Shown here piece after piece: positions 7,330 through 11,904 of a stretch of 11,904 nucleotides of DNA. The notes beneath the pieces are model-generated. The model saw only the letters and a list, made by a program, of their open reading frames with translations, was not told the origin of the DNA and did no database searches. Made by a program: the position numbers and the translations under genes. Each line of letters begins with the position of its first letter. The first letter of the stretch is position 1. The DNA lies in NCBI GenBank assembly GCA_043779185.1, contig JAYWEQ010000053.1, positions 1 through 11,904 of the forward strand. Direction: 5' to 3'. Source of the DNA: JAYWDA01 sp043779185 (lineage in GTDB: Bacteria > Bdellovibrionota > Bdellovibrionia > Bdellovibrionales > Bdellovibrionaceae).

Positions 7330-7337
7330 AAAAGTCT

Positions 7338-8171
7338 GTGAATATTCATACTTTTCTTAATTACTGGTCAGATCACAATGACATGATCATCAAGGTGCTG
7401 ATTGCTCTTGTGCTTTTGATTGTGATTTTTTTGACTTTTCGTTTGTTGTTCGGTGCTGAGGCTCCTGTCCGCAGTGCAGCTCCAACTCTTGATACAGCCC
7501 AGTTGGAAAAAACTTTGCAAAAAATTTTAGATGCTCAGGCAAAAGCTCCTGTTATGGCTGTTCCTGTTCAGGGGCCAACTTCGACAAGCGATGAGGCCTT
7601 AATATCAGCGGGCGCGTCATCGGCTGTGACCATAGCCGAGCTTGAAAAATTAAAAAAAGATCTTCTAGAAAAAGAAAAAGTTTTAATACAAGTCCGTCAA
7701 GAAGCCGCCAAAGCAGCTGCGGCGGCAAAGGCAGCCCCCGCGACAGGAGCCACAACAGCAGCTCCGGAATCTGCCGCTAAGTTTGAAACAAAAATCAAAG
7801 ATCTTGAAGCTCGTCTGGCGGAATACGAAATCATTAGTGAAGACATTGCCGATCTTTCTTTTTATAAGGAAGAAAATATTCGATTGCAAAATGAATTAAC
7901 TTCGCAAAAGTCAGGTGGAGGTTCACCACCTGCCGATGCAGGCACGGTGCGAACGATGGGATCAGCGGGGTCCACGGGGGTGCCAAATTTAACGGCAGAG
8001 CCTGAAGCCATTGTGGGAGTTTCGCCGGCTGATGATGATTTGATGAAAGAGTTTGAAAAAGCCATCCAAGACCAAAAAGTGACAGAAGCAAAACCCAAAG
8101 AAGCCACATCTGAATCTGTTGAAAACAGTCAGCTGATGAATCAATTCGAAAATTTTGTGAAAAAGAGTTAA
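7338..8171 (+). CDS. Membrane-anchored coiled-coil protein of unknown function
   Basis: The product has 277 residues from the GTG at 7338. One hydrophobic helix (about residues 17-38) follows a short polar N-terminus, so the bulk of the protein is probably tethered by its N-terminus to the inner membrane. Three heptad-rich, charged segments follow (about 50-70, 100-130 and 146-190), separated by Ala/Pro/Thr/Gly-rich linkers. The last ~70 residues are acidic and disordered-looking, ending in a short amphipathic helix. No enzyme motif is seen. Neither candidate start has a good ribosome site. The ATG at 7383 (residue 16), just before the membrane helix, is the alternative and fits better if transcription starts near 7336. 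The gene lies 3 bases upstream of the exported HEAT-like gene, suggesting an operon and a shared envelope role. Confidence 0.85.
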   Translation: MNIHTFLNYWSDHNDMIIKVLIALVLLIVIFLTFRLLFGAEAPVRSAAPTLDTAQLEKTLQKILDAQAKAPVMAVPVQGPTSTSDEALISAGASSAVTIAELEKLKKDLLEKEKVLIQVRQEAAKAAAAAKAAPATGATTAAPESAAKFETKIKDLEARLAEYEIISEDIADLSFYKEENIRLQNELTSQKSGGGSPPADAGTVRTMGSAGSTGVPNLTAEPEAIVGVSPADDDLMKEFEKAIQDQKVTEAKPKEATSESVENSQLMNQFENFVKKS

Positions 8172-8174
8172 AAG

Positions 8175-8879
8175 TTGAAATCAAAACTGAGTCTTTTGCT
8201 ATTGATACAAATTTTAGGAGCCTCTTCATGGGCTGCTATTCCTCAGCAGTCGGACAAAGCCTATGAAATTTTACAGCTTCCACCAGAAAATCAAAAAAGT
8301 TTAATCGACAAAAGCCCAGATCATTTGTACCGCGATTTTGTCCAGCTCGCCTTTAATGAAAAAACAAGTATGAAAATGCGCTGGAAAGCCCTGATGGCGG
8401 CTGCGCAAATTAGAAAAGAAAAATCTACTGTCGATCTTGTCAAAGCATCCACAGACTCGCAATGGTTTATGAGAAGTGCGGCGATGACTGCCTTGGCTGA
8501 ATATAATCCTTCTGAGTCCGAGCGTGTGGCAAAAAATTTATTAAAAGACAAAGCCTTGGTTGTTAGATCAGCGGCTGTGGATATTTTAAGCCAAATTCCG
8601 TCACCAGAAATTAGGGACCTTTTTTGGGAAGAACTTCATCAAAAATATAATTATAAAAATAAACAATCCTTATGGATTCGTCCGCAAATGCTGATGGCTT
8701 TAGCTCAGAAGCCGAAGGATCAAGAGACACCGATGTTTTCTAGAATGCTCAAAGAGCCCGAGTTGCAAATGCAATTGATCGCGGTTCAAGGGCTTCAAAA
8801 GCTGACGGGAATGAAGCTGGGCGACGCCCGAACAACGCCTGTCGTCTTGGTTCAACTTTGGCAGAATTACTACAAATAA
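8175..8879 (+). CDS. Exported HEAT-repeat-like protein
   Basis: The product has 234 residues. The TTG at 8175 opens a frame with a clear signal peptide (about 1-20, ending SSWA), so the protein is probably periplasmic. The remainder is a string of paired helices of HEAT/armadillo type (about residues 55-150, with the recurrent pattern of RSAA, ALA and VRSAAVDIL-like helices), continuing as helical repeats to ~220. Such alpha solenoids act as protein-binding scaffolds; no catalytic motif is present. The start is 3 bases after the upstream stop, with only a GAG-type ribosome site, so translation is likely coupled to the upstream gene. The membrane-anchored coiled-coil protein could be its partner, which is inference from position only. 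Its stop codon lies in the inverted repeat shared with the convergent lipoprotein gene. Confidence 0.85.
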   Translation: MKSKLSLLLLIQILGASSWAAIPQQSDKAYEILQLPPENQKSLIDKSPDHLYRDFVQLAFNEKTSMKMRWKALMAAAQIRKEKSTVDLVKASTDSQWFMRSAAMTALAEYNPSESERVAKNLLKDKALVVRSAAVDILSQIPSPEIRDLFWEELHQKYNYKNKQSLWIRPQMLMALAQKPKDQETPMFSRMLKEPELQMQLIAVQGLQKLTGMKLGDARTTPVVLVQLWQNYYK

Positions 8880-8924
8880 TTTTGACAAGGAAAGCTTTGC
8901 CTTCCGAAATGAATCAAAATTATT
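8875..8924. terminator. Symmetric inverted repeat containing both convergent stop codons; probable bidirectional terminator
   Basis: AATAATTTTGA at 8875-8885 is exactly repeated in reverse complement at 8914-8924, an 11-bp stem. Between the arms is a second, imperfect hairpin (AAGG..CCTT, about 8886-8902). The TAA of the HEAT-like gene (8877-8879) and the TAA of the lipoprotein gene (8920-8922, minus) sit at the same offset in each arm. A run of seven T follows on the plus strand at 8932-8938. The A/T-rich stem is weak for a terminator, but its placement suggests this role. Confidence 0.55.
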
Positions 8925-9423
8925 GGGGAACTTTTTTTAGGGCTTCAAAAATAACGAGCTCGCGCTCAATGCGGTAGAATAAAACCTTTTCTTCAAGGTC
9001 ATCGGAATAAACAGACTCAGGTTCAGAAAAGAAATCCCGTAAGACTTCGATTTTTTTATCAATCGTCAGTCGTGTCGACTCGCGGCCTTCTGTGCGACCC
9101 TTTGCAAAATTAAGAATCAGTTTATAGCGAAGGCCGGCCGAGGGTTGTTTGCTTTTTTCAGGCGGCAGGAATCCATCAAGGCCTTTAATAAATTCAGTTT
9201 CAATATGACCAGCATCAGGATTTTCATTGGCAATAGGGTACTTAAGGACCGCATGGGAGGCCCGCCAAACACGATCGAAAGGCGCAAAATAAATTCTTTG
9301 CATCGTCGATGGTTTCGAACTGGTCTTGGCCTCAGGAGCTGGTTCCATAAGAGTACAGCCCGTGATCGTCATCAGGAAAAATAGTAAGAGTAAATTAAAA
9401 GTCGATGGAGCTGCGTGTGACAT
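8920..9423 (-). CDS. Small outer-envelope lipoprotein of unknown function
   Basis: The product has 167 residues. A lipoprotein signal peptide with lipobox ITGC puts the lipidated cysteine at C23. After a short Ser/Pro/Lys linker comes one compact domain (about 42-165) that begins with an FDRVW...AL..YPI pattern and a later G-x-I-E-T. This pattern is seen in BamC/NlpB-like or related helix-grip lipoproteins, but I cannot assign it firmly. Most of the rest is charged and beta/alpha mixed. The ATG at 9423 lies 29 bases inside the end of the upstream lipoprotein gene (stop at 9395-9397) and lacks a strong ribosome site, so translation is probably coupled. The two lipoproteins may act in one outer-membrane complex. 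The protein is probably anchored to the outer membrane because no Asp follows the Cys. Confidence 0.8.
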   Translation of the reverse strand: MSHAAPSTFNLLLLFFLMTITGCTLMEPAPEAKTSSKPSTMQRIYFAPFDRVWRASHAVLKYPIANENPDAGHIETEFIKGLDGFLPPEKSKQPSAGLRYKLILNFAKGRTEGRESTRLTIDKKIEVLRDFFSEPESVYSDDLEEKVLFYRIERELVIFEALKKVPQ

Positions 9424-10855
9424 GTGTTGTTTTCTGAATCATATCAGGCCCCAGATCAGCGGCGCTGTCAACTCCACCGAAAAAAGATGCTTCCCATCGC
9501 CATTGCGGCGTGGCCGTTGCCGACATGGGTTGTTGTGGAAGATTGATTTGCGAAGCCCATCCCGGCGCATAAATTTCCCAACGATTTAAAGGAATTTTTG
9601 TCGTGCTTTTTCCGACAGCCACTTCTTGCAGTTCAGATAAAACTAAATACGTGGCGTAGGGTTGAATCTGAGCCACCGCTTGAGGCGGCTCTAAAAATAA
9701 TTCTTGGCCTTGCACGCGGGGGTTGCCCACTAAATTCAAAAACTGACCGGCGGTTTTATCACTGGCCGAAGTATAAATGACGCTTAATCTGTCGCGGCTG
9801 TTGGCTGTGTCTGTCACTGAATTAAAATCGCTTTGTTTTTGTAAAACCTTCAGAATATAAGACTGAGCCGGATCCAAGGCTTTTAAATTCATGGCTTGGC
9901 CGACGGGAAGTTTTTTAACATCGGTCGGAATTAAAACGCCATTCATATCCTGAGCAATAACTCCTAGAACAACTTCATCTGAACCATGGGTCGGAGCCAT
10001 CACTGAAATACTTTTTTGAAACTGAAGCTGAGATAAATCTAAATTTAAACTTAAAGCCGAGCTACTCACAGTGACATCTTGTAAGGTCCCGCCGTCCAAT
10101 GAAAAATCATTGATCAAGTCGACAAAGTTTTTCTTGTTCCGCAAGGAATCGATCACTTTTTTAAATGGAAATCGGCCACGAAGGGCAATGATTTTTTGAG
10201 GGCCCGGTTCATTCATAAACAAGCGATAAGAATTTTTTTCGATCGTCACAGGCAAAAAATAACTTTCTTTTTGACGAGGCAAGCTGACATTGCTGGGCAC
10301 TTCGGCATTTTGCCCAGCCACTGAAAATGAATCATTATCTGAAGAAATTACTTTATTTATATCAAAAGCCAGCAACTCAGATTTTGACATGCCCTTAATG
10401 ATCAAACCGAAATCAATTTGATCGTCTTTATCTTTGATCGGATAGCCCTTGGTCGTTCCACTAAGGACAATCCGCTGAGCCATCGGCGCTTTGCGCAGTT
10501 TAAAAGTCATCGGATGCGGTCCCTGTTGCAAGTAAGTCACGGCCACATAACCAGGCGATCTTACGGTCACAGGCAATTCAGTCGACCACATTTGTGGCGC
10601 TAAAACTTGGCCCAAGGCATCGGTTTGAAGCAAGTTGTTGGGGAACGGATCATTTAAGCCTGTGCCAATTAAAACTTCGGCCGATAGGGGCTGGTTGGAC
10701 GAATCAACCACTTTGATCACAGCCTGAGAAACTTTAAAAAAAGGCGAGGCCGAAATAAAACCCGACCCAAGATCGGAGCTGGCTGGCGTTTTACGTTCCG
10801 GCGAACAGCTGACAAGAAGAGTCCCCATTGAAAGGATCAAGATCAAATGCTTCAC
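9395..10855 (-). CDS. Lipoprotein with carboxypeptidase-regulatory/CnaB-like N-terminal domain
   Basis: The product has 486 residues. The signal peptide ends in lipobox LVSC with the lipidated cysteine at C17, followed by a Ser-rich linker. Residues ~40-125 look like a carboxypeptidase-regulatory-like (CnaB/transthyretin-like) beta-sandwich: a variable phrase meaning 'possibilities left to add', then a Gly-containing turn, a T-D-A-x-G-Q-V strand and a V-x-x-x-G-Y segment. The remaining ~350 residues are beta-rich with no family I recognise, so this is likely a surface or outer-membrane structural protein. The start is the GTG at 10855, with GGGGG about 7 bases upstream. A plausible promoter lies ~45-75 bases upstream. 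It overlaps the next lipoprotein gene by 29 bases, making a two-gene unit. Confidence 0.8.
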   Translation of the reverse strand: MKHLILILSMGTLLVSCSPERKTPASSDLGSGFISASPFFKVSQAVIKVVDSSNQPLSAEVLIGTGLNDPFPNNLLQTDALGQVLAPQMWSTELPVTVRSPGYVAVTYLQQGPHPMTFKLRKAPMAQRIVLSGTTKGYPIKDKDDQIDFGLIIKGMSKSELLAFDINKVISSDNDSFSVAGQNAEVPSNVSLPRQKESYFLPVTIEKNSYRLFMNEPGPQKIIALRGRFPFKKVIDSLRNKKNFVDLINDFSLDGGTLQDVTVSSSALSLNLDLSQLQFQKSISVMAPTHGSDEVVLGVIAQDMNGVLIPTDVKKLPVGQAMNLKALDPAQSYILKVLQKQSDFNSVTDTANSRDRLSVIYTSASDKTAGQFLNLVGNPRVQGQELFLEPPQAVAQIQPYATYLVLSELQEVAVGKSTTKIPLNRWEIYAPGWASQINLPQQPMSATATPQWRWEASFFGGVDSAADLGPDMIQKTTHVTRSSIDF

Positions 10856-11074
10856 GTTTTACCCCCGTTGATGGATATTGTTAGCTATCCGTTCGATTTG
10901 ATTGCATAAATTATTGGCTCCCAGGTCAATGCTTTCCTCCAGTTTTGCCAAAGAATTCAAAGAATAAATGCGTCGGCGGATTGACAAGGGCCTTGAAATG
11001 CCGGAAAACAGGCTCCTCCTTCAATGAGGATTGCAAGAGCGAAACTAGCGCATTGCAGTAGGTTTTCCCGGTGT
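10856..11074. other. Intergenic region between lipoprotein gene and tRNA-Met
   Basis: This 219-base stretch holds the promoter and leader of the minus-strand lipoprotein gene. A TTGACA hexamer at 10981-10986 could be a -35 for the tRNA, but no clear -10 is found 16-18 bases downstream. A small stem (TCCTC..GAGGA, about 11015-11031) is present. I see no further gene here. Confidence 0.5.
10901..10929 (-). promoter_or_regulatory. Probable promoter of the lipoprotein pair
   Basis: On the minus strand TTGACC (10924-10929, 5/6) and TGCAAT (10901-10906, 4/6) are separated by 17 bases. Transcription would begin near 10894, giving a leader of about 40 bases. That leader contains a small stem (GGATA..TATCC, 10873-10890) before the GTG start. 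Confidence 0.45.
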
Positions 11075-11129
<55 letters not shown>

Positions 11130-11151
<22 letters not shown>

Positions 11152-11904
11152 AATATCAAGCTCTTCGAACAAAAATCTTTAAAAAAACTTGATGCACTGA
11201 AGCCTTCCCCCAAAGGGGTGTGGGATTCACTGTATTTGTTTAACGGCTTTGTGGGGGGCTTGTTAAAGCTTATTTTTATTGGCTGGGTGATGATCTTGGA
11301 ATTATTGGAAGAGCCGGGGGCAGCGCCCCCCAGCTCTGTTTTGAAGTGATCGCGGCTCGCATGGTACTGGATTTCAATACCGTCAGCTGTCACATGAATG
11401 GAACAGACTAATTTTCTGATAATGGCGGCTTTGGCTTCCGGCCTTGTTTCTGTTTCCGCGAGCGTTTTAAGATTTGCCGTGAACTTTTGAAAATCTTCAA
11501 AGCTTAAGTTTTTGTTTTGAGAATAATTTTTGCTTTTAAAAACCTCAAGCTCAGTTCGTAATCTTAAAGAGTCCTCCTGCAAACTTTTAATTTCATCATA
11601 GAATGGTTTTGCATCAAGCCCCTCTGGTAATACGGTGATTCTTTTCACCAAAGACTCTGTATGGGCACTGTTTAACTTAATTTTATGATTTAGTTTCAAA
11701 ATTAAAGAATCATTGGTAACTGCTTTTGACTTTGATTTCGCTTCCTTAAAAATCATTCGGGCGTACGCCTCATCTGTTAAAAGACGTTTCACATCCTCCC
11801 ACACGACGGGCTCAATTTTATAAGCCAGAATCCTTTTTGGATCGCAAGTAAGCCCCTTTGTGATTAGCAAAGATTGAGTTTTTGCAAAATGCGCGTGCTC
11901 GTAA
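11130..11904 (-). CDS. Large serine recombinase, C-terminal part (5' end outside window)
   Basis: The frame is open to the right edge, so 257 residues of the C-terminal region are seen and the catalytic N-terminal domain lies outside. The visible part fits large serine recombinases. It has the end of the zinc-ribbon domain with one Cys and the following IEPVVWEDVKRLL-type helix, then a long Leu/Glu/Lys coiled coil (about 11520-11700), then the family's closing strand pattern (AAIIRKLVCSIHVTADGIEIQY, here cited in part). It would integrate and excise the element at an att site. After the domain come ~65 low-complexity residues, and the last six codons plus TGA (11130-11132) lie in the tRNA-Met 3' end. 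The TTG at 11868 is not the start. A GC-rich hairpin interrupts the tail coding region. Tail length and end probably depend on the insertion site. Confidence 0.82.
11310..11337. repeat. GC-rich hairpin in the recombinase tail
   Basis: GGGGGC (11316-11321), loop AGC and GCCCCC (11325-11330) form a perfect 6-bp stem, extended by AGAGC (11310-11314) with GCTCT (11333-11337) across a small internal loop. It contrasts with the A/T-rich surrounding sequence. It lies in codons for a Gly/Ala/Pro linker of the recombinase tail. It could be a REP-like unit or a relic of a former gene end. Confidence 0.6.

Noticed and set aside
7834..8229. Minus-strand open frame of 131 codons opposite the membrane coiled-coil gene
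   Set aside because: It is antisense to a well-supported gene, no family pattern was recognised, and it crosses the junction of two plus-strand genes.
10873..10890. GGATA..TATCC stem in the leader of the large lipoprotein gene as a riboswitch
   Set aside because: It has only five base pairs and no known riboswitch core; the leader is about 40 bases, too short for most riboswitches.
10981..11009. TTGACA as promoter of tRNA-Met
   Set aside because: A perfect -35 hexamer, but GAAAAC at the proper distance is not a credible -10, so it is not listed as a promoter.
11206..11217. CCCCCAAAGGGG as a terminator for the tRNA
   Set aside because: It is a short stem with no T-run after it and lies inside the recombinase coding tail.

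Overview
This window looks like chromosomal DNA from a Gram-negative bacterium with moderate GC content. It is most plausibly a Bdellovibrio-like member of the Bdellovibrionota, but that placement is inference only. It rests on the mix of PilZ, secreted-protease and Bdellovibrio-style small envelope genes, on frequent GTG/TTG starts, and on signal peptides and lipoboxes typical of a double-membrane cell. No sequence search was possible.

Left part (1-3745). The 3' end of a gene for a very long, charged K/E/A-rich helical protein overlaps, by an ATGA junction, a gene for a PilZ (c-di-GMP receptor) protein. The PilZ gene runs tail-to-tail into mscS, and the two coding ends overlap by 31 bases. 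uppP and mscS form a two-gene minus-strand unit: lipid-carrier recycling for peptidoglycan, then a mechanosensitive channel.

Middle part (3746-8879). A secreted subtilisin-like protease with an unusual C-terminus (Big_2-like domain, collagen-like Gly-Ala-Pro repeat, four-Cys tail) is followed by a clear intrinsic terminator and then a small secreted four-Cys protein. A class I-type dihydroorotase (pyrC) lies on the minus strand. Divergent from it are a membrane-anchored coiled-coil protein and, 3 bases downstream, an exported HEAT-repeat-like protein.

Right part (8880-11904). Two minus-strand lipoprotein genes overlap by 29 bases. Their downstream end meets the HEAT-like gene in a symmetric inverted repeat that contains both stop codons. 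Next comes a tRNA-Met (CAU), and immediately after it the C-terminal part of a large serine recombinase on the minus strand. The recombinase's last six codons and its stop lie inside the 3' end of the tRNA gene. This marks the probable left boundary (an att site) of an integrated element that continues beyond the right edge.

Nothing here is a clear defence island, CRISPR array or biosynthetic cluster. The items most worth following are the tRNA/recombinase junction, a perfect 12-bp hairpin inside the start of the PilZ gene, the shared-stop inverted repeat, and the odd tail of the protease.
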